Assembly (NCBI RefSeq): GCF_026017845.1
Contig: NZ_CP100416.1
Span: 1,640,857 to 1,704,856, forward strand
Direction of reading: 5' to 3'
Length of the DNA: 64,000 bases
Source of the DNA: Amycolatopsis mediterranei
GTDB taxonomy: Bacteria; Actinomycetota; Actinomycetes; Mycobacteriales; Pseudonocardiaceae
This document shows, in pieces, positions 45,430 through 52,974 of this stretch. The number at the start of each line of letters is the position of its first letter. The first letter of the stretch is position 1. Below the pieces are notes generated by a model. The model had not been told where the DNA came from and did not search any database. It worked only from the letters and a program-made list of their open reading frames with translations. Both the position numbers and the translations under genes were made by a program.

Positions 45430-45472
45430 GGTGCCCGTCCCGCGGTCTGGGTGCAGCCGCGGGACGGGCACC
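45430..45472 (+). terminator. Strong hairpin between iniB-like and iniA-like genes
   Basis: GGTGCCCGTCCCGCGG (45430-45445) pairs perfectly with CCGCGGGACGGGCACC (45457-45472), a 16-bp stem 18 bp after the iniB-like stop. No T-run. It probably reduces expression of the dynamin genes relative to iniB or stabilises the iniB mRNA 3' end. Confidence 0.72.
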
Positions 45473-45513
45473 CGGTGTGCGTACGGGGAGTGAACCGGGG
45501 ACACTCGACCATC

Positions 45514-47295
45514 GTGACCGCACCGGCTTGGCTCGAAGTGCTCAACGAGACGCTGGACGCGTGCCGCACGCACGGCCGCGCCGATCTCGCCGAGCGCCTG
45601 CGCAGACGCCGGGACGCCCCCACCGGGCAGATCCGGCTCGGCGTGCTCGGCTTTCCCAAACAGGGCAAGGGTTACCTGCTCAACGCCGTGCTGAACGCGC
45701 CGGTGTGCGCGGTCGGTGACGCCGCGACCCCCGCCGTCCCCACGGAAATCGCCTACGCACCCGAACCCGCCGCGACCCTGGTCGGCCGGTCCCGCGAACG
45801 GATCCCCGTCGCGGTCGAACGGCTCACCGGCGAGCTCGGCGCCCGGCCCGCCGGCACGCTCAGCCGCGTCGAGGTCGGCGTGCCACGCGAACTCCTCTCG
45901 GCCGGCCTCGTCCTGGTCGACACCCCGCCGGTCGGTGACCCGCGGTCACCGCGCACGGCCGCGGCGCTCGACTTGCTCGCCGAAGCCGACGCGGTGATCC
46001 TCGTCTCCGATGCGACCGCCCCGCTCAGTGCGGCGGAACTCGCGCTTGCCCGGCACGTGCGCACCTGGTGCCCGCACGTCGTGCTGGCGCTCACGAAGAT
46101 CGACGCCTGCCCCGGCTGGCGGGCGGTCGCCGAACGCGACCGCGCCATGCTCGGCGAGGCCGGGGTCGACGCGCCCGTCCTGCCCGTTTCGGCCGTCGTG
46201 CGCCAAGCCGCCGCGAAGGCCGGCGACGCGGAACTCAATGCCCGCTCGGGTTTCCCCGAGCTGCTGGGCTGGATCGCCGAGCAGGCCGCGCGGCCGCCCG
46301 AGCAGTCCCGCGCGCTGCTCGCCGCCGTCGGCGTGCGCGCCGCCGCCGCCGAACTGGTGGAATCCCTGCGCGACCGCGTCGACGCGGTCGCGCAGGACGC
46401 CGGGCTCGGCCAGGCCGCGCTGCTGCAGCGGGCCCAGCGCCGCGCCGACGACCTGCGCCGGCAGAACACCCGGTGGCAGAACCTGCTCTCCGACGAGATC
46501 ACCGACCTGCTCTCCGACGCCGAGTACGACCTGCGCGAGCGGACCCGCAAGATCGTCAACACCATCGACCGGACCTTCGACGAAGGCGACCCGGCGAAGG
46601 TGTGGGACGAATTCGCGCCCTGGCTGGACAACGCGCTGGCCGAAGCCGTCGACGTCAACTACACGTGGCTGGCCGACCGGGCGGAGTGGATCGCCCAGGC
46701 GGTCGCGGCGTGCTTCGGCGCCCAGTACGACCGCGCGCTGCCGGACCTGCGGCTCGACGGCTCCGGTCTGGAGTACCTCGACGACGTCGGGCGGCCGAAG
46801 ATCGAGAAGTTCAAGATCGGCCAGCAGGCCTTCACCGGGCTGCGCGGGTCGTACGGCGGCGTGCTGATGTTCGGCCTGGTCACCAGCCTCGCCGGGCTGC
46901 CGCTGATCAACCCGATCTCGATCGGGGCCGGCGCGGCCTTCGCCGCCAAGACGATCAAGGACGAAGGCGGGATGCGGCTGCAGCGGCGGCAAGCCGTGGC
47001 CAAGCAGGCGGCGCAGCGGCACGTCGACGACGTCTTCCTGCGCTTCAGCAAGGAATGCCGCGACGCCATCCGCGTCGTCCAGCGGCGGCTGCGCGACCAC
47101 TTCACCGGGCTGGCCGAAGAACTCGCCGACGAGCTGACGCACGAGCGGGAGACGATCCTGGCCGGCACCGCCGAGCGGGAGCGGCGGACCGGGCACATCC
47201 GCCGGGAAATCGACCGGCTCGCGGCGCTGCACCAGCGCGCCGGCGAACTCGGCACGATCGCCGGACGGCAGCAGCGGCGGGAGCTTTCGGCGTGA
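45514..47295 (+). CDS. iniA: IniA-like dynamin-family GTPase
   Basis: 593 residues from GTG 45514 (GTG 45490 possible). GTPase domain with G1 GFPKQGKG (K52-G53), G3 LVDTPP and G4 LTKID; then long helices and a hydrophobic paddle-like patch (GGVLMFGLVTSLAGLPLINPISIGAGAAFA, in part) near residues 450-480, followed by coiled helices. M. tuberculosis IniA is a bacterial dynamin-like protein that remodels membranes. The P-loop residue after Lys is Gly rather than Ser/Thr, which would weaken Mg-GTP binding. The stop overlaps the iniC-like GTG by 4 bp. Confidence 0.88.
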   Translation: MTAPAWLEVLNETLDACRTHGRADLAERLRRRRDAPTGQIRLGVLGFPKQGKGYLLNAVLNAPVCAVGDAATPAVPTEIAYAPEPAATLVGRSRERIPVAVERLTGELGARPAGTLSRVEVGVPRELLSAGLVLVDTPPVGDPRSPRTAAALDLLAEADAVILVSDATAPLSAAELALARHVRTWCPHVVLALTKIDACPGWRAVAERDRAMLGEAGVDAPVLPVSAVVRQAAAKAGDAELNARSGFPELLGWIAEQAARPPEQSRALLAAVGVRAAAAELVESLRDRVDAVAQDAGLGQAALLQRAQRRADDLRRQNTRWQNLLSDEITDLLSDAEYDLRERTRKIVNTIDRTFDEGDPAKVWDEFAPWLDNALAEAVDVNYTWLADRAEWIAQAVAACFGAQYDRALPDLRLDGSGLEYLDDVGRPKIEKFKIGQQAFTGLRGSYGGVLMFGLVTSLAGLPLINPISIGAGAAFAAKTIKDEGGMRLQRRQAVAKQAAQRHVDDVFLRFSKECRDAIRVVQRRLRDHFTGLAEELADELTHERETILAGTAERERRTGHIRREIDRLAALHQRAGELGTIAGRQQRRELSA

Positions 47296-48494
47296 CCCAG
47301 GACGTCCGCGACCTGCTGCACGCCGCGGCCGGGCTCTACCGGGACGACCCGCGGGCTTCGGCGCTGCTGCACGACTGCCTCAACCGCCTGGAGCAGCCGC
47401 TGCGCGTCGCGTTCACCGGGGCGCCTTCGTCGGGGAAGACGACGCTCGCCGCCGCGCTGGGCGAATATCCGACGCGCGCGCTGCGCGACCTCGTGCTGCT
47501 CGACGACCCCGGCCCGGCCGACGACGTCCCGGACGCGACGGTCCGGCTGGTCCGCCACCTCGAGCCGGACGAGCTCGCGGCGGCCCACCCGCCGGCCGGC
47601 TCGGCGTTCGCGCGGCAGAGCGCGGTGAACTCGGTGCTGGTGCTCTCGCGCGCCGACGAGGTCGGCGCCGGCCGGATCGACGCGCTGCTCACCGCGAAGC
47701 AGCTGGCGCGCCGCGCGTGGCGGGAAGACCCGCTGTGCACGGGTTTCCTGGGCGTGATCGCCGTCGCCGGGCAGCTCGCCTACGGCGGCCGGTCGTTGCG
47801 CGACGACGAGTTCGACCTCCTGGCGGCGTTCGCCGCGGTGCCGCGCGAGGAGCTGGAACGGCATGTCCTGTCGGTGGATTCGTTCACCGATCCGGCGTTC
47901 CCGGGCCCGATCCCGGTCGAGACGCGGCGGTCCCTGGTGGTGCGGTTCGGGATGTTCGGCGTCCGGCTGGCGCTCACGCTGATCCGCACCGGCTGCGACG
48001 ACCGCGTCAAGCTCTCGGCGGAACTGGTGCGCCGCAGTGGGTTGGGCGAACTGCGGGACACGCTGGCCGGGTGTTTCGTGGCGCGGGCCGAGGCACTGCG
48101 GGCGCGGACGGCGATCATCCGGCTGGAGGCCCTGCTGGCGGCGCACCCCCGTCCGGGCGGGGACCGCCTGGTGTCCCGCGTGGAGCGATTCGCGGCGGCG
48201 GCCCACGACTTCCGCGAGCTGCGCCTGATCGCCGACATCCGCGGCGGCCGGACGGCGCTGTCCGGCGAACCCGCGGAGGAGGCCGTCCGGTTGCTGGGCG
48301 CCCAGGGTACGACCCCCGCGGACCGCCTCGCACTGGAGCCGGACGCCGATCCGGACGAGATCTACGACGCCGGGCTGGACGCGTTGCGGCGCTGGCGGCA
48401 CGAGGCCGAACGCCCGGACCGCCCGCACGCGGAACGCGCGGCGGCGCACGTGGTGGTGCGGTCGACTGAAGGGCTGCTTTCGCTGTTCGCCTAG
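47292..48494 (+). CDS. iniC: IniC-like dynamin-family GTPase
   Basis: 400 residues from a GTG overlapping the iniA-like stop (GTGA). Canonical P-loop FTGAPSSGKTT (K49), LLDDPGP as the G3 region and VLSRADEVG as G4, then a helical stalk. Shorter than IniA and without the hydrophobic paddle, as expected for IniC. Likely partner of the IniA-like protein in the same membrane-stress response; having an intact P-loop, it may be the active GTPase of a heteromeric pair (inference). Its TAG stop shares the palindrome CTAG with the convergent RidA gene. Confidence 0.86.
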   Translation: MTQDVRDLLHAAAGLYRDDPRASALLHDCLNRLEQPLRVAFTGAPSSGKTTLAAALGEYPTRALRDLVLLDDPGPADDVPDATVRLVRHLEPDELAAAHPPAGSAFARQSAVNSVLVLSRADEVGAGRIDALLTAKQLARRAWREDPLCTGFLGVIAVAGQLAYGGRSLRDDEFDLLAAFAAVPREELERHVLSVDSFTDPAFPGPIPVETRRSLVVRFGMFGVRLALTLIRTGCDDRVKLSAELVRRSGLGELRDTLAGCFVARAEALRARTAIIRLEALLAAHPRPGGDRLVSRVERFAAAAHDFRELRLIADIRGGRTALSGEPAEEAVRLLGAQGTTPADRLALEPDADPDEIYDAGLDALRRWRHEAERPDRPHAERAAAHVVVRSTEGLLSLFA

Positions 48495-48877
48495 AGGACG
48501 GCGGTCACCTCGACCTCGACCAGGTGCTCCGGGACGTCCAGCGCCGCGACGCCGATGAGCGTGGCGGGCGGCTTCGCCGTGGTCCCGATCTTGGCGCTCC
48601 CGCGGGCGATGCCGTCGAGCAGGGCGGGCATCTTGTCCGGTGTCCAGTCGACGGCGTAGACGGTCAGCTTCGCCACGTCGTCGAACGTTCCGCCGGCCGC
48701 GGCCAGTGCGGCGGCGACGTTGACGTAGGCCTGCTCGACCTGGGCGGCGAGGTCGCGTTCGGTCTCCCAGGCGACCTGCCCGGCGACGAAGACGAGCTTC
48801 GTCCCCTCGGCGACGGCGACCTGGTGGTAGACGTCGATCTCGGGCAGTTCCGGCGGGTTCACCATGGTGACGGTCAT
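48491..48877 (-). CDS. RidA-family protein
   Basis: 128 residues, a full YjgF/YER057c/UK114 domain: VFVAGQVAWETERDLAAQVEQAYVNVAAALAAAGGTFDDVAKLTVY (in part) and the C-terminal VEVEVTAVL. Classic RidA proteins deaminate reactive enamines, but the catalytic Arg of the RidA group (IEIECIA..R context) is not evident; PATLIGVAALDVPEHLVEVE suggests a Rid subfamily member. Divergent from an HxlR regulator that probably controls it. Confidence 0.88.
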   Translation of the reverse strand: MTVTMVNPPELPEIDVYHQVAVAEGTKLVFVAGQVAWETERDLAAQVEQAYVNVAAALAAAGGTFDDVAKLTVYAVDWTPDKMPALLDGIARGSAKIGTTAKPPATLIGVAALDVPEHLVEVEVTAVL

Positions 48878-48898
48878 CTTTTCCTCCGTGCTCTCTTG

Positions 48899-48915
48899 TG
48901 GTTACCCAGGAACCA
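48899..48915. promoter_or_regulatory. Inverted repeat between RidA and HxlR genes
   Basis: TGGTT-N7-AACCA (48899-48915) lies in the 93-bp divergent promoter region and is a candidate HxlR operator. Confidence 0.45.
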
Positions 48916-48970
48916 TAGGAGAGTGTTGGACCATGCGGAAGAAGGCACTTTTCGGTGACGGGGGAACCAG

Positions 48971-49333
48971 ATGGTGACCAAGCAGGACACGGACCTTTCC
49001 CGCGCGGATTCCCTGGCGCGCGAGATCTTCTCGGACGTCGCCAACAAGTGGGCGTTCCTCATCATCGAGACCCTCGGCGAGCGCACGCTGCGGTTCAGCG
49101 AGCTGCGCAACGAGGTCGAGGGCATCAGCCACAAGATGCTGACGCAGAACCTGCGCATGCTGGAGCGCAACGGGCTGCTCGTGCGGAAGGTGCACCCCAC
49201 CGTCCCGCCGCGCGTCGAATACACGCTCACCGAGCCCGGCCAGGGCCTGCGCGCGACGGTCGACAGCATGTGCGGCTGGACCCAGCGGTTCATCGAGGAC
49301 ATCGAAGCCGCCCGGCGCAGCTTCGACGGCTGA
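48971..49333 (+). CDS. HxlR-family transcriptional regulator
   Basis: 120 residues, single winged helix of the HxlR type: SDVANKWAFLIIETLGERTLRFSELRNEVEGISHKMLTQNLRMLERNGLL (given in part) and the VEYTLTEPGQGL wing. The start follows GGGGGAACCAG. Members typically sense aldehydes or redox-active compounds and control an adjacent gene; the divergent RidA gene is the obvious target. Confidence 0.92.
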   Translation: MVTKQDTDLSRADSLAREIFSDVANKWAFLIIETLGERTLRFSELRNEVEGISHKMLTQNLRMLERNGLLVRKVHPTVPPRVEYTLTEPGQGLRATVDSMCGWTQRFIEDIEAARRSFDG

Positions 49334-49410
49334 CGGCGTCACGAAGACACCGACCGGCGGGCCGGTTGGCGACCGGTTGTCCGGTGTTGACGCCCGCAGC
49401 GGCGCGGCGC

Positions 49411-49430
49411 ACCATAGACCGGTCTATGGT
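49411..49430. promoter_or_regulatory. Perfect 20-bp palindromic operator
   Basis: ACCATAGACCGGTCTATGGT (49411-49430) is fully self-complementary, 26 bp before the acyl-CoA synthetase start and downstream of a possible TTGACG -35 (49387-49392). It is the likely site of the TetR regulator encoded at the end of this operon. Confidence 0.75.
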
Positions 49431-49456
49431 CCAGTGCCGGCCGAAGGGAACTCCCC

Positions 49457-51001
49457 ATGCCCGAAGACGTCCGCCCCCGGGTCCGGTTGTTCGGCGAGCT
49501 CCTGGCGCACTGGGCGGCGCAGCGCCCGGACGGCACCGCGCTGATCTTCGGCGACTCGGTGTGGACCTGGGCGGAGATCGACGAGCGGGTCCGGCGGCTG
49601 TCCGGGGCTCTCGCGGCCGCCGGTGTCACCCGGGGCGACCGGGTCGCGTTCGTCGACAAGAACCATCCCGCCTGCCTGGAGACGACCTTCGCGGCGGCCG
49701 GGATCGGCGCGGCCAACGCCGTGGTGAACTGGCGCCTTTCCGGCGAGGAGCTCGCGTACGTGCTCAAGGACGCGGGCGCGAAGGTGGTCTTCGTCGGCGC
49801 CGAACTGCGGCCTGCGTTTGACGCGATCCGGGACCGGCTGCCCGCGGTGGAGCGCGTGATCGTCGTCGGCGGGGACGCCGACGAGTACGAGGCCTTCCTG
49901 ACCTCCGCCGCGCCTCACGTCGGCACCGGCATCGACACCGACGACGGCGTGCTGGTCATGTACACCAGCGGCACCACCGGTTTCCCGAAGGGCGCGGTGC
50001 TCACCCACCGCAGTGTCCTCGCGCACGGCCTCGCCGCCGGGACCGCGTTCCCGATCGGCCGGGGTGACGTCAACCTGGTCGCGATGCCGCTGTTCCACGT
50101 CGGTGGCAGCTGCTACGCGGTTTCCGGCTTCCTCTACGGGGAACCGTCCTACCTGACGCGCGAGCCGGACGCGGCGTCGCTGTTCGCGGCGCTGCGGGCC
50201 GGGATCACGCACGCCTTCCTGGTGCCCGCCGTCGTGGCCGGGATCGCGCAGGCCGGCGAGGCCGCGCTCCAGGCGTTCTCCAAGCTGAAGTACCTCTGCT
50301 ACGGCGCTTCGCCGATGCCGCTCCCGCTGCTGCGCACGGTGCTCGCCGCCTGGCCGGACGTCAAGTTCGCCCAGGTCTACGGCATGACCGAGCTGTCCGG
50401 CGCGGTCACCGCCCTCGACCCGGAGGCGCACCGGGACGCCACGCACCCGGAGCGGCTGGCCTCGGCGGGCACCGCACTGTCCGGAGTGGACCTCCGGATC
50501 GTCGACCCGGTCACCGCGGAGGACGCCGAAATCGGGGAAGTGTGGGTGCGCACCGAGCAGCGGATGGCGGGCTACCTCGGCAAGCCGGAGGCGACCGCGG
50601 AGACCATCGTGGACGGCTGGGTCCGCACCGGCGACGTCGGGCGCCTCGACGACGGTGGGTTCCTGTTCCTCGAGGACCGCGTCAAGGACATGATCATCAC
50701 CGGCGGTGAGAACGTCTACTCGCCCGAAGTCGAGCGCGTCGTGGCGGAATTCCCCGGCGTCGCGGAGGTGGCCGTGATCGGTATCCCGGACGAGAAGTGG
50801 GGCGAGCAGGTCAAGGCCGTCGTCGCCGGCGACCAGCTCGACGCCGACAAGATCGTGGAGTTCTGCCGCGAGCGGCTGGCCCACTACAAGTGCCCGCGCA
50901 GTATCGACGTCGTAGAGGCGTTGCCGCGCAACGCCACCGGCAAGATCCTCAAGCGTTCGCTGCGCGAGCCTTACTGGCGGGACCGGGACCGGAACGTCTG
51001 A
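49457..51001 (+). CDS. AMP-binding fatty-acyl-CoA synthetase
   Basis: 514 residues. [54 protein letters not shown] and the C-terminal LPRNATGKILKR Lys motif make a complete FadD-type enzyme: ATP-dependent thioesterification of a carboxylic acid. Expressed with the TetR gene that follows (TGATG overlap) behind a palindromic operator. Such TetR proteins usually respond to acyl-CoAs, hence feedback or substrate control (inference). Confidence 0.93.
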   Translation: MPEDVRPRVRLFGELLAHWAAQRPDGTALIFGDSVWTWAEIDERVRRLSGALAAAGVTRGDRVAFVDKNHPACLETTFAAAGIGAANAVVNWRLSGEELAYVLKDAGAKVVFVGAELRPAFDAIRDRLPAVERVIVVGGDADEYEAFLTSAAPHVGTGIDTDDGVLVMYTSGTTGFPKGAVLTHRSVLAHGLAAGTAFPIGRGDVNLVAMPLFHVGGSCYAVSGFLYGEPSYLTREPDAASLFAALRAGITHAFLVPAVVAGIAQAGEAALQAFSKLKYLCYGASPMPLPLLRTVLAAWPDVKFAQVYGMTELSGAVTALDPEAHRDATHPERLASAGTALSGVDLRIVDPVTAEDAEIGEVWVRTEQRMAGYLGKPEATAETIVDGWVRTGDVGRLDDGGFLFLEDRVKDMIITGGENVYSPEVERVVAEFPGVAEVAVIGIPDEKWGEQVKAVVAGDQLDADKIVEFCRERLAHYKCPRSIDVVEALPRNATGKILKRSLREPYWRDRDRNV

Positions 51002-51549
51002 TGCCGCCGGTGACGCGCCGCGGGTACTTCGAGGCCGCGCTGAAGGTGCTGGCGGAGCACGGGTTCACCGAGCTGAACGTCGGCGTGCTGTGCCGCGGCC
51101 TCGGGGTCACGAGCGGGTCGTTCTACCACCACTTCGGTGGCTGGCCGGGGTTCGTGGCACAGCTGCTGGAGCACTGGGAGAACCGCCAGGTCCGCATCCT
51201 GCGCGAGGGCGGCTTCGGCACCGGCGGCCCGGCGGCCGACTTCGCCGCGCTGATGGACCTCACCATCGGGCTGCCCCACGAGGCCGAGGCCGCGATCCGC
51301 GCGTGGGCGAAGAACGACGAAACCGTGCGCGCGGCGCAGAAGCGCGTCGACGACGCCCGGCTGCGGACGGTCGGCAAGGCGGTCGAAGGCATCGTCGGCG
51401 ACCGGGCACTGGCCCGGACCCTGACGTCACTCGGGATGGCGATGCTGGTGGGCCACCAGCAACTGGCATCGGCCGGCGAGCACGGCGAGCTGACCGAGCT
51501 GCTCGCGGAGTACACCCGGCTGGTGCACTCCCGCGCGGCCGGGCGCTGA
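51001..51549 (+). CDS. TetR-family transcriptional regulator
   Basis: 182 residues. N-terminal helix-turn-helix (FEAALKVLAEHGFTELNVGVLCRGLGVTSGSFYHHFGGW in part) and an all-helical ligand domain. The ATG overlaps the synthetase stop by one base, so regulator and enzyme are made from one transcript and the operator at 49411-49430 would give autoregulation. Confidence 0.93.
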   Translation: MPPVTRRGYFEAALKVLAEHGFTELNVGVLCRGLGVTSGSFYHHFGGWPGFVAQLLEHWENRQVRILREGGFGTGGPAADFAALMDLTIGLPHEAEAAIRAWAKNDETVRAAQKRVDDARLRTVGKAVEGIVGDRALARTLTSLGMAMLVGHQQLASAGEHGELTELLAEYTRLVHSRAAGR

Positions 51550-51711
51550 CGGGGCCGGGCTTCGACGGCCCTGCCACGAATGTGGTCGGCGCCGCTCCCC
51601 GGCATGGTGCGGCCACAGCGCAGTTGCGCGTCGGCTGGTCGGGCCGGCAGGTGGTTTTGCCGAGCCTGCGATGATTTCCCAGGTCCCTTCGCCTCGTGTG
51701 AGCGGCAGGGG

Positions 51712-52281
51712 TCAGTAGCCGACGAACTTTTTCTTGATCCAGTTCCCGGCGCGGGCACGCAGGTCCTCCGGGGCCAGGCTCGGGTCCTTGGCCTGGGTCG
51801 CCATCCAGAACTGCTTGGCGCGCTCGGCGGTCTTGTAGACGTCGCGCACGTAGGCGCGGAACGCCCGGATCTGGTCAGCCGGGTCGGTTGAGTCGGCCTT
51901 GGCGCCCAGGTACTTCACGCGGTTGCTCTTGAGCAACTGCCCCAGGCCGAACGCGCTGGTGGTCGGGGCCTTCGCTCTCGGCTGCCAGCCCGACTCGTGC
52001 TCGATGATCCAATCTTCGGCGTCGGTGATGTCGTCGGGCTTGATCGCGCTCCCGCCCGCCCGGCGCGGATCGACCGGGTCGGGCCGGCCGAAGGCATTGG
52101 GGCCCAGGTGCGGGTCGTCCATGTCGTCGCGCTGCACCGAGGCGACCAGCCGGGCGACCGCCGCGTTGCCCGCTGCGGTCTGGAGGGTGTGCAGAGGGTG
52201 CTCGCGCTTGCTCCCGTGGACCGGCTCGGGCTCGTGGCCGTCGACCGACGGGGTGGTCGTGCGCGTGGAACGGTTCATCAT
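51712..52281 (-). CDS. Lysozyme-like (lytic transglycosylase) protein with GNAAVARLV motif
   Basis: 189 residues from ATG 52281 (ATG 52320 and 52278 are alternatives). The N-terminal third is disordered and ends in LQTAAGNAAVARLVASVQRD, the motif found at the front of many eCIS-core/DUF4157 and related cargo proteins. The C-terminal domain (EDWIIEHESGWQP, AFGLGQLL, YVRDVYKTAERAKQFW) is an SLT/goose-lysozyme-like fold with catalytic Glu in IEHES. No Sec signal peptide. It may cut peptidoglycan after delivery by a non-Sec route; no contractile-injection genes are in the window. Lies alone. Confidence 0.72.
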   Translation of the reverse strand: MMNRSTRTTTPSVDGHEPEPVHGSKREHPLHTLQTAAGNAAVARLVASVQRDDMDDPHLGPNAFGRPDPVDPRRAGGSAIKPDDITDAEDWIIEHESGWQPRAKAPTTSAFGLGQLLKSNRVKYLGAKADSTDPADQIRAFRAYVRDVYKTAERAKQFWMATQAKDPSLAPEDLRARAGNWIKKKFVGY

Positions 52282-52416
52282 CCCAGTCGCGCACGAGCGA
52301 CTGAATGGGTGAATGTCCATTCGGGCGAACTCAAGTGCTGTGCTCGCCGGCCTCTCGTCAGCTCGCCAATGAAGTCCCCATCGGATCCTGCCCGGTCGAC
52401 CTTCGTGGTCAACGCA

Positions 52417-52818
52417 CTAGGCGTTGCCGAGCACCCGGGTCACCGCGATCTCGATGACGACCCGCTGCGGGTTCGGCTTGGGCTGCCGGTAGCGGGCGGC
52501 GTACCGGTTTTCCGCGTCCCGCACCGATTCCGGGTCTTCGCGCAGCACCGCGCGTCCCTCCAAAGTGGACCAGCGCGGGCCGTCCAGCTGGCAGACCGCG
52601 ACCGGGATCCCGTCCGGGCCCGCGGCGCGCACGAGCCGGGCCTTGACCGACGGGGCGAAGGTGATCACGCGGGCGAGGCCGGCTTCGAAGTCGACGGTGA
52701 CGCCGACCGCGACGACGTGCGGGGTGCCGTCCGGGCGGACCGTGGTCAGCGTGGCCAAGTGGCGCTCGGTCCAGAACGTGCGGAACTCCGGCCCGCGGCC
52801 GTCGAGGTCGATCTTCAT
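52417..52818 (-). CDS. FDOR/PPOX-type flavin- or F420-dependent protein
   Basis: 133 residues from ATG 52818. The split-beta-barrel pattern FWTERHLATLTTVRPDGTPHVVAVGVTVDFEAGLARVITFA (in part), then AVCQLDGPRWSTLEGRAVLREDPE, matches the F420-dependent FDOR-B / PPOX class. These small enzymes bind F420 or FMN and reduce diverse substrates, or bind haem breakdown products. Substrate not deducible. Confidence 0.85.
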   Translation of the reverse strand: MKIDLDGRGPEFRTFWTERHLATLTTVRPDGTPHVVAVGVTVDFEAGLARVITFAPSVKARLVRAAGPDGIPVAVCQLDGPRWSTLEGRAVLREDPESVRDAENRYAARYRQPKPNPQRVVIEIAVTRVLGNA

Positions 52819-52880
52819 GGCGTCCACGCTAGTCCGTCCGGGTGGGCGGGGCGTGCGCGGACCCACGCACGGTAATAGTA

Positions 52881-52906
52881 AGGAAAGTTTCCTAACCCTC
52901 TTGACC
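52881..52906 (+). promoter_or_regulatory. Palindrome and -35 element before the GH8 gene
   Basis: AGGAAA-G-TTTCCT (52881-52893) followed by TTGACC (52901-52906), about 70 bp ahead of the glucanase start. A repressor or activator of exoenzyme genes could bind the palindrome. No good -10 is apparent at 17-18 bp, so an activator may be needed. Confidence 0.45.
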
Positions 52907-52974
52907 TGGTCTTGAAGCTTCTGTCAGGCTTCGATCACCTTCGCCGCAGCCAACGATGTCGTTACGGAGGAGCC

